64,000 bases of DNA from Sphingobium quisquiliarum P25 (GTDB lineage Bacteria; Pseudomonadota; Alphaproteobacteria; Sphingomonadales; Sphingomonadaceae). The notes under the pieces are model-generated. The model made no database searches, was not told the origin of the DNA, and worked only from the letters and a program-made list of their open reading frames with translations. Numbering within the stretch: the first letter of the stretch is position 1; each line of letters starts with the position of its first letter. The DNA lies in the NCBI RefSeq assembly GCF_000445065.1, contig NZ_ATHO01000014.1, forward strand, positions 1-64,000, written 5' to 3'. The translations under genes and the position numbers were made by a program. Below, one piece after another: positions 37,233 to 45,206 of the stretch.

Positions 37233-37949
37233 TCAGGAGGCTGGCTTGCGCCGCGCCCCGATCAGCCACGGCTTCACGCCCCGGCTGGGGCGCGGCGTGC
37301 CGTCGATCCGGCGTGCGCGGATGATCGTGACCGGCTTCACTATCATCTGCCCGCGCATCGGCCCGGAGCCGCAGCAGGTCGGCTGCGACAATATCCTGCG
37401 CGCGACATCCATGCCAGCGACGACATGGCCGAAGGCGGCATAGCCGATATAGTCGCCGCGCGCATCCATATTGGGCGTCGCGCCCAGCGTGATGAAGAAA
37501 TTGCCCATCGCCGAATCGGGACGGTTCGGCCGCGCCATGGAGATCGTCCCGTCCAGATGGCGGATGCCCGTCTTCGTGGTCGGCTCGTGCGGGATGGGCG
37601 GCAGCGACCGGCGGGCATCCGTGTCGATCCCGCCCTGGATCAGCCCCAGTTTGGGATCGCTCTTACGCCGCGCCGCGCGGTAGAAGGTCACCCCGTCAAA
37701 GCGGCCATCATCGACATAGGTGAGGAAGTTGGCCGAAGTGCGCGGCGCGCGAACCGTATCGACTGCCACCACGATCGTACCGGCGGACGTCTCGATCGCC
37801 ACACGCGTATAGCCAGGCGCCGGCCGGTTGGCGGGCAGCGCCAGCGCAGGCATGGCGGAACAGGCGAGCAGAAGGGAAAAGAAGGCAAGAACAGCGCGGC
37901 GCAGCGGAAGGAAACAGGCTGCAAGAGGGGAATATGATCGCTGAACCAA
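37233..37949 (-). CDS. Peptidyl-prolyl cis-trans isomerase, cyclophilin type, exported
   Basis: The 238-residue protein has a signal-like hydrophobic region (AVLAFFSLLLACSAMPALA) and a cyclophilin domain: TSANFLTYVDDGRFDGVTFYRA, LIQGGID, GTISMARPNRPDSAMGNFFI, and AAFGHVVAGMDVAR. The start at 37949 is a TTG with GGAAAG upstream; the first in-frame ATG (37853) would remove the signal. It is a probable periplasmic folding catalyst. The catalytic Arg of FYR is present; residues further on are slightly unusual (PTCCGSG insertion). Confidence 0.85.
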   Translation of the reverse strand: MVQRSYSPLAACFLPLRRAVLAFFSLLLACSAMPALALPANRPAPGYTRVAIETSAGTIVVAVDTVRAPRTSANFLTYVDDGRFDGVTFYRAARRKSDPKLGLIQGGIDTDARRSLPPIPHEPTTKTGIRHLDGTISMARPNRPDSAMGNFFITLGATPNMDARGDYIGYAAFGHVVAGMDVARRILSQPTCCGSGPMRGQMIVKPVTIIRARRIDGTPRPSRGVKPWLIGARRKPAS

Positions 37950-38242
37950 AGATGCTTTCCGTATCGGTGAACAGGATGAGTGGCGGACAAACTCACGCGC
38001 CAGGCGGCTGAGCTGCGACTGATCCTTGAGCAGTTCCGGCTGTGGAAGTCCACCCTGTCATCGATAGATACAGCCAAGCCGACCGGCGATCGGAACATGC
38101 TCGATCCGGGACGGGTGGCGATGAAAAGCACGGATGCGGGCAGGCCCCCTGATTTGCTGCCGTGCCATTCGGGGCCAGCATAGTTCATTGGGAGCATGCT
38201 TCCGCCATGATTCCTGGCGCAGAGCAGATGCCCTCCCGGCGA
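37950..38242. other. Boundary stretch between housekeeping block and catabolic island
   Basis: About 290 bp without a supported gene. A short plus-strand GTG frame (37980-38183) is open but has no ribosome site or family. I found no tRNA, integrase or direct repeat that would mark an island border, so the boundary is placed by gene content only. Confidence 0.5.
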
Positions 38243-38917
38243 TCAGGGCAGGTTCAAACCCTTGCTCGCGAGCAAGGTTCTCAATCCATGCAGGTCCAGC
38301 CCCGGCTGTCCGCCGAGCAAGGCGGTGCGTTTTTTATGTTCGTCCTCTTGGCGGGCCCGCGCCTGGGCGAGGACGTGGGACGCATCTTCCCGCCGGATGA
38401 CGCAGACGCCGTCATCGTCAGCGGCCAGAATGTCGCCCGGCCGTATATAGGCGTCACCGCAAGCCACCGGGACATTGACGTTGCCCAAATCGAGGGTGGA
38501 TGGACCGTGCGGCGAGATGCATCGCGACCAGACCGGCAACCCCAGTTCGCGCAGGTCGCGGACATCACGGACCGCGGCGTCAACGATCAGGCCGCGGCAA
38601 CCACGAGCCAGCGCCGCCGCCGCGAACAGGTCCCCGGCATAGGCAATATCGCTGGGGCTGTCGGGCACGATCAATATTATGTCGCCAGCACGCGCATAAG
38701 CGAGGGCGACATGGTTCATCAGATTGCTCGTCGGCGAGCATGAGATGGTGATCGCGCTGCCGGCAATCCGCGTCCCGGCGACAAGCGGGCGTAACGTGCT
38801 GGCCAGCAGGCCTGTCCGTCCCTGCGCCTCGTAGATCGTCGATACGCCGCACGCCGCAAGGCCGTCGATCACGTCAGGATCAGCGCGTTCTATGTCGGAA
38901 ATCACTGTTCCGGCCAT
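38243..38917 (-). CDS. RraA-like / 4-carboxy-4-hydroxy-2-oxoadipate aldolase family protein
   Basis: The 224-residue protein is in the RraA/HMG-CHA aldolase family. It has the GVSTIYEAQGR start, the metal/pyruvate site RGCRGLIVDAAVRDVRDL (GxxxD...RD) and the VACGDAYIRPGDIL segment. In sphingomonads members (LigK) cleave 4-carboxy-4-hydroxy-2-oxoadipate to pyruvate and oxaloacetate at the end of protocatechuate 4,5-cleavage; others just bind RNase E-type proteins. Co-location with hydratase-aldolase and aldehyde dehydrogenase genes supports an aldolase. It is the last gene of the likely minus-strand operon. Confidence 0.8.
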   Translation of the reverse strand: MAGTVISDIERADPDVIDGLAACGVSTIYEAQGRTGLLASTLRPLVAGTRIAGSAITISCSPTSNLMNHVALAYARAGDIILIVPDSPSDIAYAGDLFAAAALARGCRGLIVDAAVRDVRDLRELGLPVWSRCISPHGPSTLDLGNVNVPVACGDAYIRPGDILAADDDGVCVIRREDASHVLAQARARQEDEHKKRTALLGGQPGLDLHGLRTLLASKGLNLP

Positions 38918-39004
38918 GACGACAGGTGCCTCCCCTTGCTGTAGCGCCGATCAGCGAAAAAATCCCGGATGCTTAAGCCGCACCCGGGAAATGGCCAGTG
39001 GCCG

Positions 39005-40051
39005 TCAGGCGGCCGTGGAGACCTCTCGCACGGCGCTTTCCGCCTGCCGCATGGTCTTGTGAGGATATTTCTTGTGCATCTCGCGATCCCGCATTCCCGC
39101 TGCCCGCCCGGCTTCGAAGCGTTCTTCGGGAGCGACATGATAGGGTGGCAGCGCAGGGCCACATTTGATGTAGCCGCTGGTATGAATACGCGTCTTCATC
39201 GCCGGGATCTTGGACACATGCCAGTCGTCGATGCCCGTCTTGGGGAACAAGCCTTCCGATGCCCACTGCATGTCGGCGCGAATGACCTCTGCCTTGGCAT
39301 AATCCTTGGCCAGGATCGCATCCTGCATGGCCATGATCGGGCCTGGGGCCATGGAAATGCTGCTGGACCAGATCGCGTCCATGTCGAACAGCTTGTTTGA
39401 AATCCACCAGTCATATTCATGGGTGAGCAGCTTGATACGTCCGTCGACTGCCCGCATGTCGTTCGCATAATTGTTGGCGATGGGCTGCCCCAGAACCAGC
39501 ATCGTGCGGTACTTGCATGCGACAATCTGGGGGATCTTCGCGAGTTCGGCATAGACTTCAGTCGTGATGGGGCGCTTGAAGGCCTGCATGTCATCGTAAA
39601 GGAAGATCGCCATGTCGGGAAACTCCTCGGCGATATCCCTATAATATTGGACGATCGCTATGTCTGACATGGCCGACATCATCGGCCGCCCCATGTTCAG
39701 GCCATGCGCGCCCACCTCACGGAACGCCCGCACCCGCTTGATGGTGTCGCGCGTGTTAAGCGTCGTCGCCCCCGCAAAGACCGGCACCCGGTCGTTCACG
39801 GATTCGACGACGGCGCGGGTAAGGTCCACTATCTCCTCGAAGGTCAGCGAAGGCAGTTCGCCGAAGGTGCCGTTGAGGCAGATCCCCGTCGCGCCATCCT
39901 TGATGAGGACGTCCGCCGCGCGGGCCGCTTCGTCCAGGTTCAGAACGTCCTTGGCGTGCCGATCGATGACGATATCCGTCCTCACCGGGGTCGGCATATA
40001 GGCGATTACGCCCTTGATATCCTTTGAAGACAGTTGTGTAGTCTTAACCAT
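39005..40051 (-). CDS. NahE/PhdJ-type hydratase-aldolase (DapA family)
   Basis: The 348-residue enzyme belongs to the DapA superfamily subgroup that includes NahE (hydroxybenzalpyruvate) and PhdJ (carboxybenzalpyruvate) hydratase-aldolases: MPTPVRTDI, NGTFGELPSLTFEE, TTLNTRDTIKRVRAF, the Schiff-base Lys K180 in IVACKYRT, and the C-terminal CGPALPPYHVAPEERF. These cleave a side-chain alpha-keto acid to an aldehyde and pyruvate. A strong ribosome site (AGGAGGTAAC) precedes the start. The next gene upstream encodes an aldehyde dehydrogenase (20-bp gap), a natural partner for the aldehyde product. Exact substrate unknown. Confidence 0.87.
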   Translation of the reverse strand: MVKTTQLSSKDIKGVIAYMPTPVRTDIVIDRHAKDVLNLDEAARAADVLIKDGATGICLNGTFGELPSLTFEEIVDLTRAVVESVNDRVPVFAGATTLNTRDTIKRVRAFREVGAHGLNMGRPMMSAMSDIAIVQYYRDIAEEFPDMAIFLYDDMQAFKRPITTEVYAELAKIPQIVACKYRTMLVLGQPIANNYANDMRAVDGRIKLLTHEYDWWISNKLFDMDAIWSSSISMAPGPIMAMQDAILAKDYAKAEVIRADMQWASEGLFPKTGIDDWHVSKIPAMKTRIHTSGYIKCGPALPPYHVAPEERFEAGRAAGMRDREMHKKYPHKTMRQAESAVREVSTAA

Positions 40052-40070
40052 GACAGTTACCTCCTGATGT

Positions 40071-41549
40071 TCATGAGTTGGAAGAAGAAATGGACCCAGC
40101 CCAATGCGGCATTTCTCCGATGCCGCTTGGGAAGCGATAGCTTTTGGTGAAGCCGTATTCGCTTAGCGTCTCAGGCGCATGTTCCCGGCCAAAGCCGCTA
40201 TGCTTCGTGCCGCCGAAGGGCGTGCCGAAGAAGGTGCGGTGATAATTGTTGATGAAGACGGAACTGACCGACAAACGCCGGGCGATGGCGAGCGCTTGCG
40301 CCGTGTCGCCGCTGAACACCCCCGCGACAAGGCCATAAGGCGTGTCGTTGGCGATCTCGACCGCTTCCTCCATGCTGCCTAACCGCATCACCGCGACCAC
40401 GGGGCCGAAAATCTCTTCCCGCGCGACGCGCATGTCACGGGTGACGCCGGTGATGACCGTGGGCCGGACCCATGCGCCTGCGGCAAGGGCGGGATCGGAC
40501 GGCAGTTCGCCCTGAAAGGCGATCGCCGCCCCCTCCTTTTGCGCCACGTCGATGAAGTCGAGCACCTTGCGTTGCTGCCCATGGTTGGCGAGCGGCCCGA
40601 CCGTTGTCAGCGCATCGGCGAGCGGCCCCAGCCTGAGTTTGCTCACGCCTGCGACGAGCCGCTCCACAAACTCATCATGAATATCGGCATGGACCAGAAG
40701 CCGGGAGGACGCGGTGCATGCTTGGCCGCAATTGTAGAAGCTGCCCTCGATCGCATAGGGAACCGCCTGGTCAAGATCGGCGTCGGCCATGACGATCAGC
40801 GCGTTCTTGCCGCCAAGTTCCAGCATCGCGGGCGTCAGATTGTCGGCCAGCGTCTTCAGCACATGCACGCCCGTCGGACTGGCTCCAGTGAAGGAAAGCT
40901 TGGCTATCATAGGGTGCGCGGCGAGCGCCTTGCCGACGTCCGGGCCGCCCGGCACGACCTGAAGCAAATCGGGGGGCAGAACGGTGTTCAGAATTTCAAC
41001 GATGCGCATGATGGTGCGCGGCGCCTGTTCCGGCGGCTTGAGAACCACGGCATTTCCCACCGCCAGCGCAGGCGCGGACTTCGCGCCGGTATGGATCGGC
41101 GGCCAGTTGAACGGTAGTATCCCACCAATAACTCCGAAGGGTTCGAGCATCGTCATTGAATAGCTATGCCCCACATCCTGGGCGCGGCTGGGCAGGACGG
41201 CAGTAAGTCCGCCAAAATATTCGAAGGATGCGATCAATACCTGCACGTCCATGTGCGCCTGGATGACCGGCTTGCCCATTTCCTGGCTTTCAATCTCCGC
41301 AATCTCGTTCGCGAAGGGCTTTATGGCCTCGGCACATTCGCGGAGGATCCGCCCGCGCTCCAATGCGGGCACCCAGCGCCATTTTTCGAACGCGCTGCGC
41401 GCGGCGCGGATTGCCGCATCCACCCCATGCTCATCTGAGCACACGATATCCCAGAGGGGCTGCCCCGTGGCAGGGGCAATGACTCTCAGATATTCAGTGT
41501 TTTTTGAACCGGCCCAGCGATTCTCTATGACAGGCACGCTCTTGCTCAT
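40071..41549 (-). CDS. Aldehyde dehydrogenase (NAD(P)-dependent)
   Basis: The 492-residue ALDH has the NAD-binding and catalytic parts: PFNWPP, general base Glu in MLELGGKNALI, nucleophile Cys in NCGQACTASSR, EEIFGPVVAVM and PFGGTKHSGFGRE. It likely oxidises the aldehyde released by the hydratase-aldolase downstream. I chose the ATG at 41549; the GTG at 41555 is an alternative. There is no ribosome site because the start touches a 16-bp palindrome, so translation may be leaderless. Upstream lies the LacI-family gene in the same direction. Confidence 0.93.
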   Translation of the reverse strand: MSKSVPVIENRWAGSKNTEYLRVIAPATGQPLWDIVCSDEHGVDAAIRAARSAFEKWRWVPALERGRILRECAEAIKPFANEIAEIESQEMGKPVIQAHMDVQVLIASFEYFGGLTAVLPSRAQDVGHSYSMTMLEPFGVIGGILPFNWPPIHTGAKSAPALAVGNAVVLKPPEQAPRTIMRIVEILNTVLPPDLLQVVPGGPDVGKALAAHPMIAKLSFTGASPTGVHVLKTLADNLTPAMLELGGKNALIVMADADLDQAVPYAIEGSFYNCGQACTASSRLLVHADIHDEFVERLVAGVSKLRLGPLADALTTVGPLANHGQQRKVLDFIDVAQKEGAAIAFQGELPSDPALAAGAWVRPTVITGVTRDMRVAREEIFGPVVAVMRLGSMEEAVEIANDTPYGLVAGVFSGDTAQALAIARRLSVSSVFINNYHRTFFGTPFGGTKHSGFGREHAPETLSEYGFTKSYRFPSGIGEMPHWAGSISSSNS

Positions 41550-41565
41550 GTGCACACGTGTGCAC
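41550..41565. promoter_or_regulatory. Perfect 16-bp palindrome, candidate LacI-family operator
   Basis: GTGCACACGTGTGCAC is its own reverse complement with a central CG, typical of LacI-family operators. It abuts the aldehyde dehydrogenase start codon and lies 42 bp beyond the stop of the LacI-type gene. A TTGACA-like -35 (minus strand, 41585-41580) is placed so that the palindrome would cover the -10 to start region. Confidence 0.65.
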
Positions 41566-41579
41566 TTGCGACTTCAACG

Positions 41580-41585
41580 TGTCAA
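41580..41585 (-). promoter_or_regulatory. Candidate -35 element of the aldehyde dehydrogenase promoter
   Basis: TTGACA occurs on the minus strand, 31 nt before the ATG at 41549. A 17-nt spacer puts the -10 region (CACACG, a poor match) inside the palindrome, and the transcription start at or next to the ATG. That suggests a leaderless message under direct operator control. The weak -10 keeps this tentative. Confidence 0.35.
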
Positions 41586-41607
41586 GCATATTGCGTGGGA
41601 AAATTGT

Positions 41608-42687
41608 TTAGGGGTTTACCGCTCGCGTGGAGCCGCGCACCACAAGTTGATAGTTGAGTTTGACGAAGGGCTGTACGCTACGCGGGCCCTCATGACGCCG
41701 TTTAAGGATCATCGCTGAGGCAGCATGGGCGAACTCCTCCAGCGGCAAGCTGATGGAAGTCAGGCCGCCCGGCCAGGTTTCGTACCAGGGCGAGGAGCCT
41801 GTTACCACCAGCGACAGATCATCCGGAATACGCACACCTGCTTCGTTGAGCGCCAGGATGCCTCCGGGCGCGAATGACGCAGCAGACAAATAAATGGCAG
41901 TGGGAGGCTGGGGCAGCCGAAGAAAGGCCGCGACCTGACTATAGCCTGCATCCGCACCGGCCGCTTCAATGCATACAAGGTCCGCATCATGCACCACGCC
42001 CGCCTGCCGGAAGGCCTCGCGAAATCCGGCCAGACGCTCCGCGCCCGCCATGGTCGTCGAAGGCAGTCCTACAAATCCGATCTTTCGATGGCCGAGGGAG
42101 AGGAGATGCTCCGTCGCCATCCGCGACCCCTCAGCCGCATCGACCGTCACCACGGGCTGGGACAGCGCGCGATGATGGCGCAGGAACTGGACGCAATAGA
42201 CCTGATTGAGGAGAGACAGGGTTTCCCTATGCGGCTTGGCCGACAGGGCGATCACAATACCTTCAACCTGACTTTCGAGGAGCGAGCGCACCACCTCCGC
42301 TTCGACGCCGGGGTCGTCGGATGAAAGAGCCAGCACCATCTGCCGTTTCTGGTGGATGCAGTCATCGGCCAGCCCCTGGGCTACGGCCGCGAAGAATTCG
42401 TTCCTGATGTCCGGCAGGACAAGGCCGATGATGCCGCTGCGCCCGCTGCGCAAGGTACGGGCGCCCGCATTGGCAACGTAGCCGAGTTCGGCGGCCGCCC
42501 TTTTCACCCGCTCGCGCGTTTCCGGGCTGATGCGTGAATTTCCCGCAAGTGCGCGAGAGACGGTGGAATGAGCGAGTCCCAGATGGGCCGCCAGATCCGT
42601 CACCGTCATTCGCGGGCGCTTGGCGCTTCTTGCCTCGTCCTTTTCGTTCAATCGTTCCTCCAAAGGGGCGCGCGTCTGCTCGTTCAT
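41608..42687 (-). CDS. LacI-family transcriptional regulator
   Basis: The 359-residue regulator has a LacI HTH (MTVTDLAAHLGLAHSTVSRA, then SRISPETRERVKRAAAELGY) and a periplasmic-binding-protein-like effector domain (GIIGLVLPDIRNEFFAAVAQ, LSSDDPGVEAEVV, LGHRKIGFVGLP). It starts at MNEQTRAP. It sits between the aldehyde dehydrogenase operon, same strand, and the divergent dehydrogenase-enolase-kinase operon, so it may control both through the palindromes at 41550 and 42835. Effector unknown; LacI regulators usually sense small carbohydrates but aromatic acids are also known. Confidence 0.9.
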   Translation of the reverse strand: MNEQTRAPLEERLNEKDEARSAKRPRMTVTDLAAHLGLAHSTVSRALAGNSRISPETRERVKRAAAELGYVANAGARTLRSGRSGIIGLVLPDIRNEFFAAVAQGLADDCIHQKRQMVLALSSDDPGVEAEVVRSLLESQVEGIVIALSAKPHRETLSLLNQVYCVQFLRHHRALSQPVVTVDAAEGSRMATEHLLSLGHRKIGFVGLPSTTMAGAERLAGFREAFRQAGVVHDADLVCIEAAGADAGYSQVAAFLRLPQPPTAIYLSAASFAPGGILALNEAGVRIPDDLSLVVTGSSPWYETWPGGLTSISLPLEEFAHAASAMILKRRHEGPRSVQPFVKLNYQLVVRGSTRAVNP

Positions 42688-42834
42688 TCGCCGGTCTTTT
42701 GCGATGTCACGGATCAGGAATGCAATTGCAAAAGCGCCATAGCCATATTGCAAGGTTCCACATGCATGAACGTTAGATGACAGGCCCGATGGCGCTGCGA
42801 CATGCCCAACTGCCTGGGCGATAGGAACTATTGC

Positions 42835-42848
42835 GCAAAGCGATTTGC
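42835..42848. promoter_or_regulatory. Candidate central-CG operator upstream of the hydroxyacid dehydrogenase operon
   Basis: GCAAAGCGATTTGC has 5-bp arms (GCAAA / TTTGC) with central CG and one internal mismatch, a pattern typical of PurR/LacI-type sites. It lies 112 bp upstream of the dehydrogenase start, in the shared control region with the LacI gene. Confidence 0.4.
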
Positions 42849-42960
42849 CCGATGCAGCATAAACCGTAAGCTTCGCGCCGCACTTCAGGGCCACTTACCA
42901 AAAATAGCATCGCGGCGAACATGCTTCGCCTTTTGGCCTGAATCATGGCGGGAGGGGATC

Positions 42961-43923
42961 ATGGCGACAGTTTTTCAGACAGACTATGCCTGGCCTGACG
43001 ACAGTATCGAGCGAAGCGTGATCGAAGCAGCCGGTCATCGCCTGATCAGCGGTCCGTCCGTCCCTCAACCAGCGGAGGCGATCGCGGAGCTTGTCGCCCG
43101 GTACGACCCGGAGGCGATCATGACCTGCTGGGCGAACGTGTCCGCCCAGGCGATCGGATCGCCGTCCCGGCTGCGCATCGTCCAGCGGGTAGGCGTTGGC
43201 CTGGATAATATCGATGTGGCGGCGGCGACCCGGCGTGGCGCGTGGGTGGCGAACGTCCCGGACTATTGCGTGGGCGAAGTGGCGGATCACGCGGTCGCGC
43301 TCCTTCTCGACTGGGCTCGTGGTACGGTGGCTTTCGATCGTGAGGTCAAGGCTGGCCACTGGAATCCGGCCGCCGCCCGGCTGCGGCGGGTGTCGGATTT
43401 GACGGTGGGCATCATCGGCTTTGGCCGGATCGGGCGTGCGACCGCCCGCCGGATCAAGGCGTTCGGATGCAGGATGCTTGTCAACAGCCGGAGCGCCGTT
43501 GCGGATGCCGATGTCGAACCTTGCACATTGCCATCGCTCCTCGCCAGCAGCGACGTGGTCATACTGCATGTGCCGCTCGGCCAGAATACGCATCATTTGA
43601 TCGGATCGGCGCAACTCAGGCAGATGAAGCCGGGAGCCTTTCTCATCAATGTCAGCCGCGGCGGGCTGGTCGACAGTCAGGCGCTTCTCGCAGCGCTGGA
43701 GGAAGGGCGGCTTTCGGGCGCCGGGCTCGACGTTGTCGAGGGTGAACCGCACCCGCCGCCTGCATTGGTCGAGCGCCCGGATGTCATCGTGACCCCGCAC
43801 ATCGCCTTTTCGTCGGAGGCCTCTCTTTCCGAACTGCGCCGCCGTTCGGCGGAAGAAGTCGTGCGGGTGCTGGCCGGTGCCGATCCCCTGTTTCCATGCA
43901 ATTCCCCAAAGGCATATCAATGA
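42961..43923 (+). CDS. D-2-hydroxyacid dehydrogenase (C-terminal-binding-protein type)
   Basis: The 320-residue NAD(H)-dependent dehydrogenase has the Rossmann motif VGIIGFGRIGRAT, catalytic Arg in NVSRGGLVD, Glu in LDVVEGEPH and His in VTPHIAFSSEAS, so all three catalytic residues are present. It likely interconverts an alpha-keto acid and a D-2-hydroxyacid. A GGGAGGGG site precedes the ATG. Its stop overlaps the enolase-like start by ATGA, so it is the first gene in a coupled trio with enolase-like and kinase genes. Substrate unknown. Confidence 0.9.
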   Translation: MATVFQTDYAWPDDSIERSVIEAAGHRLISGPSVPQPAEAIAELVARYDPEAIMTCWANVSAQAIGSPSRLRIVQRVGVGLDNIDVAAATRRGAWVANVPDYCVGEVADHAVALLLDWARGTVAFDREVKAGHWNPAAARLRRVSDLTVGIIGFGRIGRATARRIKAFGCRMLVNSRSAVADADVEPCTLPSLLASSDVVILHVPLGQNTHHLIGSAQLRQMKPGAFLINVSRGGLVDSQALLAALEEGRLSGAGLDVVEGEPHPPPALVERPDVIVTPHIAFSSEASLSELRRRSAEEVVRVLAGADPLFPCNSPKAYQ

Positions 43924-45206
43924 CATCGACCATCATCAGCGCGATTCACGCGCGCCAGCTGCTGGACAGCCGGGGCCGCCCGACCCTGGAAGCGGAAGTA
44001 TCGCTCGCATCGGGCGACAGCGGCCGGGCATCGGTCCCCTCCGGCGCGTCCACCGGCAAGGCGGAGGCCGTCGAACTGCGCGATGGCGGCCATGCATGGG
44101 GCGGGCTTGGCGTTGCGCAGGCGGTCGACAATGTGCGCAAGCTGATCGCGCCTTCGCTCATCGGCATGGACGCCAGCGACCAATCGAAGCTCGACAGCAT
44201 GATGCGGGAAATGGACGGGACCCCCAACCTTGGCCGCCTGGGCGGCAATGCCATTCTGGCCGTGAGCCTCGCAGCGGTGCGTGCGAGCGCGGCCGTCGGA
44301 CGCCAGCCCCTGTACCGGCGTTTTGCCGAACTCGCCGGAGCCGAGCCCGCCATGCCGCTGCCCATGGTGAATATCCTGTCGGGCGGATTGCATGCCGGGC
44401 GGGGCATGGATGTGCAGGATTTCCTCGTCATGCCGGTGGGAGCGGGCAGTTATGGCGAAGCGCTCCAATGGGTTTGCCGGGTCAGGGATGCCGCAGGGCG
44501 CATCTGTGCCGAACGGGGCCTGCCCACGCTTCTGGCGGACGAAGGCGGCTTATCCCCCGGTTTCGCAACCTCTTTCGAAGCACTCGATCTGATGCTGCGC
44601 AGTTTCGAGGCAGCGGGGCTGCGGGCGGGCGAGGATGTCGCGATCGCGATCGATGTCGCCTCATCCTCCCTGGTCGATGAAGATGGCGCTTATGTCTTCG
44701 GACGCGAAGGACGCTCCTACAGCAGCGCCGGAATGATCGGCCTTCAGAAGGAGTGGATCAGCCGCTATCCTGTCATATCCATCGAAGATGGGTTGGGTGA
44801 GGACGATTGGGACAATTGGCCGGAAATGACCCGGCAACTGGGCCGCATCCAGCTGGTCGGCGATGACCTGTTCGCAACCCGGCCCGATCGCATTCGCCGC
44901 GGAATCGAGAGCGGGGCCGCCAATGCCGCGCTGATCAAGGTGAACCAGAATGGCACCGTCAGCGGCACTCTCGACGCGATCCGCACGGCGCGGGAAGCGG
45001 GTTATGCGACGGTGATCTCGGCGCGATCCGGCGAGACGGAAGATGATTATCTCGCCGATCTAGCGGTGGGGACCGCGGGCGGGCAGATCAAGGTCGGGTC
45101 GGTCCGCACGTCCGAGCGCATGGCGAAATATAATCAACTGCTGCGTATCGAGGAAGCGGGGCTGCCTTGGGCAGGGACTTCAGCCATTGGGCCGTTCGGA
45201 AGATGA
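43920..45206 (+). CDS. Enolase paralog with altered catalytic residues
   Basis: The 428-residue protein is an enolase by fold and length (SIEDGLGEDDWDNW, QLVGDDLFATRPDRI, ALIKVNQNGT, GQIKVGSVRTSERMAKYNQL). E. coli-type positions H158, E208, K340 and K391 and the three metal-ligand Asp/Glu remain, and the phosphate-binding SARSG Arg-Ser and the SGASTG loop are kept. Two positions differ: D167 replaces the usual Glu (QDF for QEF) and A368 replaces His in the SHRSGETED motif. The substrate loop reads GGLHAGRGMDVQDF instead of GGEHADNNVDIQEF. It overlaps both neighbours by 4 bp. It is probably a specialised enolase, not the glycolytic one. Confidence 0.85.
   Translation: MTSTIISAIHARQLLDSRGRPTLEAEVSLASGDSGRASVPSGASTGKAEAVELRDGGHAWGGLGVAQAVDNVRKLIAPSLIGMDASDQSKLDSMMREMDGTPNLGRLGGNAILAVSLAAVRASAAVGRQPLYRRFAELAGAEPAMPLPMVNILSGGLHAGRGMDVQDFLVMPVGAGSYGEALQWVCRVRDAAGRICAERGLPTLLADEGGLSPGFATSFEALDLMLRSFEAAGLRAGEDVAIAIDVASSSLVDEDGAYVFGREGRSYSSAGMIGLQKEWISRYPVISIEDGLGEDDWDNWPEMTRQLGRIQLVGDDLFATRPDRIRRGIESGAANAALIKVNQNGTVSGTLDAIRTAREAGYATVISARSGETEDDYLADLAVGTAGGQIKVGSVRTSERMAKYNQLLRIEEAGLPWAGTSAIGPFGR

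Noticed and set aside
37980-38183. 67-codon plus-strand GTG frame at the island boundary
   Set aside because: No ribosome site, no family, ends near unrelated sequence.
38240-38280. GGTTCAAACCC-type T-arm sequence suggesting a tRNA
   Set aside because: Only a T-arm-like piece; the rest of a cloverleaf is missing and it lies in the coding end of the RraA-like gene.
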